Origin: Bacteroidota bacterium
GTDB lineage: Bacteria; Bacteroidota; Bacteroidia; JABEUT01
Reading direction: 5' to 3'
NCBI GenBank assembly: GCA_013285655.1
Contig: JABDHI010000020.1
Coordinates: 1 to 42,762 of the forward strand
Length of the DNA: 42,762 nt
In this document: positions 15,336 to 22,116 of the stretch, one piece after another
Layout: every line of letters starts with the position of its first letter
Position numbering within the stretch: the stretch's first letter is position 1
The notes under the pieces: generated by a model
Told to the model about the DNA's origin: nothing
What the model saw: only the letters and a program-made list of their open reading frames with translations
Database searches by the model: none
Program-made: the position numbers and the translations under genes

Positions 15336-16877
15336 TTATTGAACTATAAATTTAGTTTGATCGCGTTGGTCACCTATAGTGATTGATATAATGTAAGTGC
15401 CCTTAGCTAAACCAGTTGCATCATATTGGAATTCCATGGTTGCTTCTGATTTCTTTACATTCAGGGTTTTAATTTCTTTGCCCTGTATATCGCATATCTT
15501 AATAACGGCATCGCCTGTAATAGCTGAGTTATATTGCAACATAAACTGGCTGGTAACCGGGTTAGGCACTACTTTAAGGCTATTGGTTACAGCACTTGTT
15601 TCGGGTACGCTGGTTAGGCTACCGCCGCAACCTTTTGTAATTGTTACAGAGTCAATAATGGTTGTTCCCTTATCGTTATATGCTGTAATATGCATTTTAG
15701 TTATACCGTTGGTACATCCTGTTTCATTGCAAATTACAAAGTTGTTGGTCGATTGAAATGTTTGTAAAAATGCCAGGTTAGGGTCGCTCGATCCTGTTGT
15801 TTCAGTATAAAGCGGAGCACCTGCACCACCACAAACAATTTCACATCTGCCTTCGCCTGCGTGAGCTCCGTATGCTTTAACTGGGGCGGTAGTACTTACA
15901 CTTTGGTTAATAGGTTTAAAACGTTGGTAGCTATGGTCGTGGCCATTCAATACTAAATCAACACCGTATTGGTCGAATACGGGCCACCAGCCAGCGTAGG
16001 TCATTTCGCCTATATGCTGGCCACAGGTGTAATATGGTTCGTGCCACGATACTACTTTCCATTTAATAACATTTGTGTCAACGCTTTTTAACAGGTTTGT
16101 CATCCAGGTGGTTTGTGCTGTCCAATCTGCTGAGTTTGATGGAGCCACATCGCCATATTCAAAATTCAACACAATAAATAAAGTGTTACCATAGGTGTAA
16201 GAGTAAAAATTATAATCGGTACCCGTACCATTGGTTGGTAAATTGAACATATTTAAATAGGTAGTAGGAGCAGCAGCATCGTGGTTACCTTCGCAATGGA
16301 ACATAACTTTGTTTAGCCCCAATGTATCAATACTATTGAACCAGGTAGTCCATTCGCTCGCTACATTTCCGCTTGCAGTAAGGTCGCCATTAAATACTAC
16401 GAAGCTTGGTTGCTTTGCGTTAATTGCGTTTGCAATGGTTGTAAACTCACTTGCTCCATCGCGACTATCGCCGGCCGCAGCAAACGAAAAACTAGTGGTT
16501 GTAGGGTCAGCAGGTATAGCTGCAACGGTGTGATATTTATATTGAGCGCTCCAGGTGTTTTTCTTAGAATCTCTCAATGAATAATAAATGGTTGCAGATG
16601 GTGTGATGTTATTGCCAAAATTATAAGAGAACCAATTACCGGTAAAGGTAACCGCAGCTTTTTTAGCGGCTAAAAATGTGCCTTTTTCATATTTGGTAGT
16701 GTAACCCCATTTAATAGAGTCAGCAGTGCCTTGCCCGTTCCAGCTTACGTTAACGCCATTTAAAAGATCTACACTGGTACCCATGTGTATGTACAATGAC
16801 TGTGCATTGACTTGTGATACACATACACTGGCAAATAGGCCAATTAAGTAAGTTTTAAAAATTGTTGTTGTTTTCAT
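15336..16877 (-). CDS. T9SS-secreted metallophosphoesterase (purple acid phosphatase-like)
   Basis: 513 aa. Order: signal peptide (to about 25), fibronectin-like N-terminal domain (about 28-120), calcineurin-like phosphoesterase domain (about 128-400), and type A T9SS sorting domain (about 435-513: LKVVPNPVTSQF ... KGTYIISI). Metal ligands are readable: GD137, GD165, GNHD (N198, H199), the WHEP histidine H279, and GHDH (H313, H315). Purple acid phosphatases have GDxxY at the second site; here it is GDLTAS, so the chromogenic tyrosine is absent and the enzyme may use a different metal pair. The probable role is surface hydrolysis of phosphate esters. It has its own well-formed promoter and terminator. 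Confidence 0.87.
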   Translation of the reverse strand: MKTTTIFKTYLIGLFASVCVSQVNAQSLYIHMGTSVDLLNGVNVSWNGQGTADSIKWGYTTKYEKGTFLAAKKAAVTFTGNWFSYNFGNNITPSATIYYSLRDSKKNTWSAQYKYHTVAAIPADPTTTSFSFAAAGDSRDGASEFTTIANAINAKQPSFVVFNGDLTASGNVASEWTTWFNSIDTLGLNKVMFHCEGNHDAAAPTTYLNMFNLPTNGTGTDYNFYSYTYGNTLFIVLNFEYGDVAPSNSADWTAQTTWMTNLLKSVDTNVIKWKVVSWHEPYYTCGQHIGEMTYAGWWPVFDQYGVDLVLNGHDHSYQRFKPINQSVSTTAPVKAYGAHAGEGRCEIVCGGAGAPLYTETTGSSDPNLAFLQTFQSTNNFVICNETGCTNGITKMHITAYNDKGTTIIDSVTITKGCGGSLTSVPETSAVTNSLKVVPNPVTSQFMLQYNSAITGDAVIKICDIQGKEIKTLNVKKSEATMEFQYDATGLAKGTYIISITIGDQRDQTKFIVQ

Positions 16878-16953
16878 TTCAGGGATTTGTTAAGAATGTT
16901 GGTTTCAGGGGGAGAATTACAGGTTGTTATTAAAGGGACTAGATCTTAACAGA

Positions 16954-16984
16954 CAAATCTAAGAAACATTTGCGTAATATACAA
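16954..16984 (-). promoter_or_regulatory. Promoter of the metallophosphoesterase gene
   Basis: On the minus strand TTG (16984-16982), a 20-base spacer and TAGATTTG (16961-16954) match the consensus closely. The leader is about 70 bases. No phosphate-responsive operator was recognised. Confidence 0.72.
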
Positions 16985-17071
16985 GTAACACACAGGTAAC
17001 ACTAAGGCGCTGTTTTCTAGGTTCTTATAGTTATGTAAAAGAGAGTGGGAGGTAATTTAATACCTGAAATA

Positions 17072-17938
17072 TTATTTTAAGTCCTCAATACCTTTTAGCC
17101 AATTAATTTTCAATGGCATTTTTACAGCTGATAAAACTTCAACTGCACCTGAAACAGAAATAGTGGATTTAGGAAAGGCCTTTGCAATTCTTTTCAGGTA
17201 TTCTTCAATCTCGGGAACGGGTTTTGCTGTTGTAATGAACAGTATAATATTATTGGGTTGGTGTGATGCATAAACATCTTCTATAGCTTTTAATGGTACC
17301 GATTGCCCGAGGTAAATAACAGTATGGCCCGCTTCACGCAGCAAATATGAAGTCATTAGTAAACCAATTTCATGCAACTCGCCTTCGGGTAAATAAAGAA
17401 GGAAGCTTTTTTTTGAAGTTGATGGCAGTTGCGAATCAATTGCGTGAATGATCTTTTGCCTGATGAGGTTTGAAATAAAATGTTCCTGGGCAGGGTTAAT
17501 ATCACCAACAGACCAGAATAGGCCGACCCTTTGCAAAAAAGGGTAAATTAGTTTTTCCATGGTTCCTTTAAAGCCAATTCCTCTTACGGATGATGAAAAT
17601 ATTTTTTCGAACAACTCACTGTTCAGTTCTATCATGGCAATAGCAAGTCCGTTTATTTTGTCTTCTATTGATGCACTATTACCTTTAACCGTGTATAGGT
17701 TAAGCAGGTAGATGTTTATTTCATGAGCTTTTAGCTTACTTACTTTCGAAATTTTAAAACCCTTTTTTAATAGCAAAGCAACATTAAGCAGGTGTTTTAA
17801 TTCCTCGTCATCATAAATACGTATGTGCGTATCGGTCCGCTTGGGTTTTAGTATTTTATAGCGCTGTTCCCAAATACGTATAGTGTGGGCCTTTATACCC
17901 GAAAGCTTTTCAAGTTCTTTAATTGAATAGTTCCCCAC
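17072..17938 (-). CDS. MerR-family regulator with B12-binding domain (CarH/LitR type)
   Basis: 288 aa. Order: MerR winged-helix DNA-binding domain (1-70, YSIKELEKLSGIKAHTIRIWEQRY), B12-binding four-helix bundle (about 90-170), and Rossmann-like cobalamin domain (178-288). The W-x9-EH motif that holds the adenosyl group is intact (W142, E152, H153), and ELHEIG (187-192) supplies H189 as the probable lower cobalt ligand. In known CarH proteins adenosylcobalamin keeps a DNA-bound tetramer in the dark, and light breaks it up. The residue after the Trp is Ser143, where Thermus CarH has the His132 that forms the light adduct. It is divergent from the photolyase group. The start is a GTG with a strong AGGAGG site 8 bases upstream. 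Confidence 0.85.
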   Translation of the reverse strand: MGNYSIKELEKLSGIKAHTIRIWEQRYKILKPKRTDTHIRIYDDEELKHLLNVALLLKKGFKISKVSKLKAHEINIYLLNLYTVKGNSASIEDKINGLAIAMIELNSELFEKIFSSSVRGIGFKGTMEKLIYPFLQRVGLFWSVGDINPAQEHFISNLIRQKIIHAIDSQLPSTSKKSFLLYLPEGELHEIGLLMTSYLLREAGHTVIYLGQSVPLKAIEDVYASHQPNNIILFITTAKPVPEIEEYLKRIAKAFPKSTISVSGAVEVLSAVKMPLKINWLKGIEDLK

Positions 17939-17944
17939 TCTTAA

Positions 17945-17952
17945 ATCCTCCT
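17945..17952 (-). promoter_or_regulatory. Strong Shine-Dalgarno site setting the GTG start
   Basis: The minus strand reads AGGAGGAT, with GGAGG 8 bases before the GTG at 17938. Near-perfect sites of this kind are uncommon in Bacteroidota, and here the site fixes a non-ATG start for the B12-type regulator. Confidence 0.7.
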
Positions 17953-17972
17953 TAATTTATAAAATCCCTATA

Positions 17973-17980
17973 CAAAATTA
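17973..17980 (-). promoter_or_regulatory. Possible -7 element of the B12-type regulator gene
   Basis: TAATTTTG on the minus strand matches TAnnTTTG, placing the start about 29 bases before the GTG. No TTG lies at the usual distance; the nearest is 35 bases upstream, inside the operator-like inverted repeat. Confidence 0.4.
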
Positions 17981-18003
17981 AAACTTACCTGAAATGGTGA
18001 AAA

Positions 18004-18043
18004 TATTTTGTTTAACAAAAATAGTAAAAAGTTAAACAAAATA
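18004..18043. promoter_or_regulatory. Inverted-repeat operator between the regulator and photolyase genes
   Basis: TATTTTGTTTAAC (18004-18016) is repeated as its perfect reverse complement at 18031-18043, 13 bp per arm with a 14-base spacer. A further partial TTGTTTA half-site lies at 18051-18057. The pair sits midway between the divergent starts, and its right arm ends just before the rightward -7 box TACATTTG. It is the obvious binding site for the adjacent MerR-type regulator; this is inferred from position and symmetry. Confidence 0.75.
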
Positions 18044-18045
18044 AG

Positions 18046-18053
18046 TACATTTG
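18046..18053 (+). promoter_or_regulatory. -7 element of the photolyase group
   Basis: TACATTTG matches TAnnTTTG and is followed 31 bases later by the ATG at 18085. The -33 region falls in the spacer of the inverted repeat and has no TTG, so a bound regulator would cover the promoter. Confidence 0.6.
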
Positions 18054-18084
18054 TTTATATAATGGCTATGTATAATTAAGTTAC

Positions 18085-18366
18085 ATGAAGAAATTTGTTT
18101 TAAGGGCCAGTGTTAAGTCAGAGAATATGGTGGCTATACGGCATTTACTAAAAGACCTGGTGCCTGACGTAATTATAAAAATTGCCGATGATGAATTTGT
18201 GTTGTATGCAGAATTAGAAGGTGATAATTCGAGAGATTTAAATAGGGTGATATTATCGGGGCTAAGAAAAGTGGTGAAGAAAACAAGAATAAAATCGGAA
18301 TGGACTTGCGATGGGGTTGTTGAGCAATACTTTGACTATGGGCTTCGGAAAACCTGGAAAGAATAA
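18085..18366 (+). CDS. Small protein of unknown function, first gene of the photolyase group
   Basis: 93 aa, with no signal peptide or membrane segment. It is soluble, Lys/Arg-rich and alternates strands and helices (MKKFVLRASVKSENMVAIRHLLKDLVPDVIIKIADDEFVLYAELEG at 1-46 in outline, then a basic helix with RKVVKKTRIKSEW). I do not recognise the family. It is the first gene after the operator-like repeat, so it should be under the B12-type regulator. The next gene is 97 bases downstream, across a structured element that may act as terminator or attenuator. A part in light or DNA-damage response is inferred from context only. Confidence 0.7.
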   Translation: MKKFVLRASVKSENMVAIRHLLKDLVPDVIIKIADDEFVLYAELEGDNSRDLNRVILSGLRKVVKKTRIKSEWTCDGVVEQYFDYGLRKTWKE

Positions 18367-18369
18367 TAG

Positions 18370-18443
18370 TAACGGGGCAGCCGCTTTGAGTGGTGGCGGT
18401 AAAGCCTTTTATCTAATAAGGGGTAATGCTCCGTTATTTTTTT
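18370..18443 (+). promoter_or_regulatory. Structured intergenic element ending in a T-run (terminator or attenuator)
   Basis: Outer stem 18370-18378 pairs with 18428-18436 (9 bp, one G-U) and is followed by seven T residues (18437-18443), as in an intrinsic terminator. Unusually, about 49 bases lie inside the stem. They can form two further hairpins: GCTTT/AAAGC (18383-18387 with 18401-18405) and CCTT/AAGG (18405-18408 with 18418-18421, sharing one base with the first). The result resembles a three-way junction. It does not match a riboswitch class I know. It may limit read-through to the DUF2177 and photolyase genes. Confidence 0.5.
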
Positions 18444-18463
18444 AATAAGTAATAACAAAAAAC

Positions 18464-18871
18464 ATGATTAAAATAATTAGTACATATCTGATAGCCCTGA
18501 TAACTTTTCTTGCTATTGATATGGTTTGGTTGGGCTTTATTGCCAGAAACTTGTACAAAGAAAAACTGGGGTTTGTACTTTCACCTAATGTAAATTGGCT
18601 GGCAGCAATAGTTTTTTATCTCATTTATATTGCCGGTATACTATTCTTCGCTGTTAATCCATCACTTAAAGAAATGGATTGGAAGATTGCCGCTTTAAAT
18701 GGCGCTGTTTTTGGTGCAATGTGTTACGCCACTTACGATTTAACCAATATGGCCACCATTGCCAAATGGCCCTTGATTATTGTGGTGATAGATATAACAT
18801 GGGGGATTGTTTTAACAGGAGTAGTGTCGGTAGTTACCTATTTTATTGCAACACGTTTATTTAAAGCGTAA
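18464..18871 (+). CDS. DUF2177 family membrane protein
   Basis: 135 aa with four hydrophobic helices (about 3-25, 45-65, 75-95 and 103-130), matching DUF2177 (PF09945) in length and in motifs such as D-x-V/W-L near helix 1 and the YATYDLTN segment around residue 87. The function is unknown, but genes of this family are repeatedly found beside photolyases and LitR/CarH-type regulators, and this window shows the same pairing. The gene ends 11 bases before the photolyase start, so they form one transcript. Confidence 0.88.
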   Translation: MIKIISTYLIALITFLAIDMVWLGFIARNLYKEKLGFVLSPNVNWLAAIVFYLIYIAGILFFAVNPSLKEMDWKIAALNGAVFGAMCYATYDLTNMATIAKWPLIIVVIDITWGIVLTGVVSVVTYFIATRLFKA

Positions 18872-18882
18872 ATGGAATTTTT

Positions 18883-20190
18883 ATGAAATACAGTGTTTCT
18901 GTATTTTGGTTTAGAAGAGATTTAAGGCTACATGATAATCATGGGTTAATGAAAGCGTTGCAAAGTGGTTTGCCTGTATTGCCAATTTTTATATTCGATA
19001 AAAATATTTTAAGCACCCTTAGTTCAAAGCAAGATGCAAGAGTAACTTTTCTGCACAACACCCTTTCTGCAATTAATAATGAATTAATAAAACATGGTTC
19101 TTCCTTATGCGTTTTGTATGATGAACCCCAAAATGCGTTCAGTAAGATATTGGATCAATATAATGTGCAACACGTTTTCACCAATCACGATTATGAGCCC
19201 TATGCAATTAAGCGCGACGCGGAAATAGAGGAGTTTCTAAAGTCAAAGGGTATTACATTCCAAACCTTTAAGGACCAGGTAATATTCGAAAAAGATGAGG
19301 TGCTAAAGAGCGATGGAAAGCCATATACCATCTTTACGCCTTATTCCATAATATGGAAAAGCAAACTGAAGGAGCAACCAATCAAATCCTTTGCAAGCGA
19401 AAAGCTTCTGAATAATTTTACAAAAAGATCATTCACATATCCATCTTTAAGTGATATCGGATTTGAAAAGTCAACGATCAATATTCCGGTAATTAAAATA
19501 GATAAAGCTATAATCAGTAACTATCATAATAGCCGGAATATCCCATCCATTGAAGGGACAACACGGTTGAGTGTACACCTGAGATTTGGAACTGTAAGCA
19601 CTCGGGAATTGGTTGCCGCAGCACAAGCGCTAAATGAGCAATGGTTAAATGAGTTGATATGGCGCGAGTTTTTCATGATGATCCTTTTTCATTTTCCTCA
19701 TGTTGTTACCCGAAGCTTTAAACCAAAATACGATAAGCTGGTTTGGCGAAATAATGAAAAAGAATTTGATGCCTGGTGTAAAGGCGAAACCGGATACCCG
19801 ATAGTTGATGCAGGAATGAGAGAGTTAAACCAAACCGGATTTATGCATAACAGGGTACGTATGATAGTGGCCAGTTTTTTAACGAAACACCTATTGATAG
19901 ACTGGCGGTGGGGTGAGGCTTATTTCGCCGAAAAGCTTCTGGATAGCGAGCTATCGTCCAATAACGGCAACTGGCAATGGGCGGCGGGAAGCGGCTGTGA
20001 TGCTGCTCCTTATTTCCGAATATTCAATCCGGCGGAACAGACAAAAAAGTTCGACCCCCAAATGCTTTACAGTAAAAAGTGGTTAGGGGATTTAAAAGGT
20101 TACACCTTAAAACCCATTGTCGAGCATAGCTTTGCCCGAAAGCGAGCGCTTGATACCTACAAACAATGTTTAATGATTGAAGCTAATTAG
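18883..20190 (+). CDS. phr: Deoxyribodipyrimidine photolyase (class I type)
   Basis: 435 aa, close to the usual 430-480. The N-terminal alpha/beta domain (1-130, VFWFRRDLRLHDN) would bind an antenna cofactor, and the C-terminal domain (about 200-430) binds FAD. Signature segments are GTTRLSVHLRFG (225-236), WREFF (260-264), GYPIVDAGMREL (304-315), MHNRVRM (321-327), and NGNWQWAAGSGCDAAPYFRIFNP (361-383). The enzyme uses blue light to split cyclobutane pyrimidine dimers in DNA. It is the last gene of the group divergent from the B12-type regulator. Its stop codon overlaps the end of the opposite-strand gene by 4 bases. A cryptochrome-like paralog is less likely, given the full set of class I motifs. 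Confidence 0.93.
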   Translation: MKYSVSVFWFRRDLRLHDNHGLMKALQSGLPVLPIFIFDKNILSTLSSKQDARVTFLHNTLSAINNELIKHGSSLCVLYDEPQNAFSKILDQYNVQHVFTNHDYEPYAIKRDAEIEEFLKSKGITFQTFKDQVIFEKDEVLKSDGKPYTIFTPYSIIWKSKLKEQPIKSFASEKLLNNFTKRSFTYPSLSDIGFEKSTINIPVIKIDKAIISNYHNSRNIPSIEGTTRLSVHLRFGTVSTRELVAAAQALNEQWLNELIWREFFMMILFHFPHVVTRSFKPKYDKLVWRNNEKEFDAWCKGETGYPIVDAGMRELNQTGFMHNRVRMIVASFLTKHLLIDWRWGEAYFAEKLLDSELSSNNGNWQWAAGSGCDAAPYFRIFNPAEQTKKFDPQMLYSKKWLGDLKGYTLKPIVEHSFARKRALDTYKQCLMIEAN

Positions 20191-20561
20191 GAGGTTTTTA
20201 CTTCTCCGGCTTCTGCTTTCGCCATTTCATTATTGCTTTCAAGCGAATACATATCCGAAGATACTTCCATCCAATTGGTGCCTGCTTTATGGAATACCGT
20301 TGCACTTAACCCGAAATTGTCTCTTAGTTCGTTTTCAAGGTCATTCACTGTCATGTGCGGGGTAATGGTAAGTATGCCTTTGGTATGTATTGTGCGGCAT
20401 TCCAGCAATGTTTTGCTTGGGCTTACCGGAGTCATTTTTGGTGATGCACCTTTAGCTGAGTGCGGCTTTCCGAAAAAGTCGATCTTCAGGAATGGAAACA
20501 TTTCTGAGAACTCTTTTTGTATTTCGAAGATCTTTCGGTGATCGTTTATTTCAATTTTCAT
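20187..20561 (-). CDS. Conserved Bacteroidota protein of unknown function
   Basis: 124 aa, with no signal peptide or membrane segment. Recognisable blocks are an N-terminal MKIEINDHRKIFEIQKEF helix, a KIDFFGKPHS turn, KTLLECRTIH, and a C-terminal alpha/beta part with ITPHMTVNDLENELRDNFGLSATVFHKAGTNW. Similar proteins occur widely in Bacteroidota, to my recollection, as uncharacterised soluble proteins. It meets the photolyase gene tail to tail with a 4-base overlap, so no terminator separates them. No promoter was identified. Confidence 0.7.
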   Translation of the reverse strand: MKIEINDHRKIFEIQKEFSEMFPFLKIDFFGKPHSAKGASPKMTPVSPSKTLLECRTIHTKGILTITPHMTVNDLENELRDNFGLSATVFHKAGTNWMEVSSDMYSLESNNEMAKAEAGEVKTS

Positions 20562-20694
20562 AATAATTATATTTTATATGGTAAATGTATTTCTCCTTCT
20601 AAGTAACCGAAGTGATTAGTATCAGATACAAGGATGATAATACTCATACTTTAAAGAGTTTATCAAGAACTGATCAATACGGAGTCAGGTATTT

Positions 20695-20883
20695 TTAATA
20701 ACTCATAATATTGAGTTTCAGCTCCTCAATTGGTACTATATGATTAGTCTTCTCAAGGCAAATTGTACATAGATAAATTTCAATGGGGGAGCTGTTTATT
20801 ACTAGTTTATGTAGCTCAACTTTTTTGGAATTTACTCCGCAATCAAAGCAAGTTATTTCGGGTAATAGTATTTCATCTTCCAT
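20695..20883 (-). CDS. Small protein with two CxxC motifs
   Basis: 62 aa from the ATG at 20883; a longer reading from a TTG 14 codons upstream is less likely. Motifs CFDC and CTIC lie about 26 residues apart (near residues 12-15 and 39-42), the arrangement of a one-site zinc ribbon. No signal peptide is present, so it would be cytoplasmic. The family is not recognised and the gene stands alone between two intergenic regions without a clear promoter. It could be a small DNA- or RNA-binding protein, but nothing beyond the cysteine pattern supports that. Confidence 0.5.
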   Translation of the reverse strand: MEDEILLPEITCFDCGVNSKKVELHKLVINSSPIEIYLCTICLEKTNHIVPIEELKLNIMSY

Positions 20884-21133
20884 AATACTTAGGGTTAAGC
20901 AGATTATCAAATAATTGTTTAGCAAAGATGGAAGTGATTGGTATTTATTGTGTTGTACAATAAAAGTAAGTGTTTACAAATACTACACTTATTGCTTGAA
21001 ATAAAACATCAGTAATGAGAGGGGGAAGGAAAGAGCATAAACGTGGGGGATGGTTTTAATGAACGGATTATCTGCCTAAATTGCATTAAATAAGGGGTTT
21101 TAAGAGTTATGTATACTATTCCGCAAATTATTA

Positions 21134-21141
21134 TAAATTTG
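21134..21141 (+). promoter_or_regulatory. -7 element of the sucD-porQ-cmk group
   Basis: TAAATTTG matches TAnnTTTG, 25 bases before the sucD ATG. The -33 position lacks a clear TTG. Confidence 0.5.
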
Positions 21142-21166
21142 CTCACAGATAATCCAATTTACACAT

Positions 21167-22054
21167 ATGAGCATATTAGTAAGCAAAAAATCGAAGGTAA
21201 TTGTGCAAGGTTTTACAGGTACTGAAGGTACTTTTCACGCACAACAAATGATAGAATACGGAACCAATGTAGTAGGTGGTGTTACTCCCGGTAAAGGTGG
21301 AACCAAGCACTTAGACAAGCCTGTGTTTAACACCGTAGCCGATGCTGTAAAGCAAGCTGGGGCTGATGTATCTATCATATTTGTACCTCCGGCGTTTGCT
21401 GCCGATGCTATTATGGAAGCTGCCGAGGCCGGTATTAAGCTGGTGGTATGTATTACCGAAGGTATTCCGGTTGAGGATATGGTAAAAGTAAAATCGTATT
21501 TGACAGATAAGAACACACGCCTTATAGGCCCTAACTGCCCTGGTGTTATTACTCCGGGCGAGGCTAAGGTGGGTATTATGCCGGGCTTTATTCACAATCC
21601 GGGTACTATAGGTATTGTATCACGGTCTGGCACCTTAACATACGAAGCTGTTGACCAGGTTACCAAAGCAGGCCTGGGCCAAAGTACTTGTATTGGTATT
21701 GGTGGCGACCCAATTATTGGTACCACTACTAAAGAAGCGGTTGAGTTATTGATGAATGATCCTGGCACTGAAGGTATTATAATGATAGGCGAAATTGGCG
21801 GTACTATGGAAGCCGATGCAGCTAACTGGATAAAGGCACACGGCACCAAGCCGGTTGTGGGCTTTATTGCAGGCCAAACTGCGCCTCCTGGCCGTACTAT
21901 GGGTCACGCAGGTGCTATTGTAGGTGGTGCTGAAGACACTGCTGCTGCCAAAATGAAAATTATGCGCGATTGCGGGCTCACAGTAGTTGATTCTCCTGCT
22001 ATTATTGGTAAAACTATGGCGTCGCTTTTAAAGGCTAAGGTTAAAGCGGTTTAA
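21167..22054 (+). CDS. sucD: Succinyl-CoA synthetase (ligase) alpha subunit
   Basis: 295 aa, the standard length. The CoA-binding Rossmann domain opens with [15 protein letters not shown], and the ligase domain carries the phosphohistidine segment [13 protein letters not shown] with H247. IGPNCPGVI and SRSGTLTYE, also expected, are present. With the beta subunit (SucC, not in the window) it converts succinyl-CoA, ADP or GDP and phosphate to succinate and NTP in the TCA cycle. Unusually for many bacteria, sucC is not adjacent; the downstream genes are porQ and cmk. The start at 21167 gives the family N-terminus. Confidence 0.97.
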   Translation: MSILVSKKSKVIVQGFTGTEGTFHAQQMIEYGTNVVGGVTPGKGGTKHLDKPVFNTVADAVKQAGADVSIIFVPPAFAADAIMEAAEAGIKLVVCITEGIPVEDMVKVKSYLTDKNTRLIGPNCPGVITPGEAKVGIMPGFIHNPGTIGIVSRSGTLTYEAVDQVTKAGLGQSTCIGIGGDPIIGTTTKEAVELLMNDPGTEGIIMIGEIGGTMEADAANWIKAHGTKPVVGFIAGQTAPPGRTMGHAGAIVGGAEDTAAAKMKIMRDCGLTVVDSPAIIGKTMASLLKAKVKAV

Positions 22055-22116
22055 TGATAGTTGAGCCGCATAAAATAAAACAGCAAAGGGCTCGTTTATT
22101 GAGAAACACCAATGCT

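Noticed and set aside
18373-18433. tRNA-like fold (7-bp acceptor-like stem)
   Set aside because: It is too short, and has no T-loop or D-arm consensus or anticodon arm; a terminator-like T-run follows it.
20967-20991. 7-bp inverted repeat TAAGTGT/ACACTTA
   Set aside because: It is short and could occur by chance in AT-rich DNA; no promoter element is suitably placed beside it.
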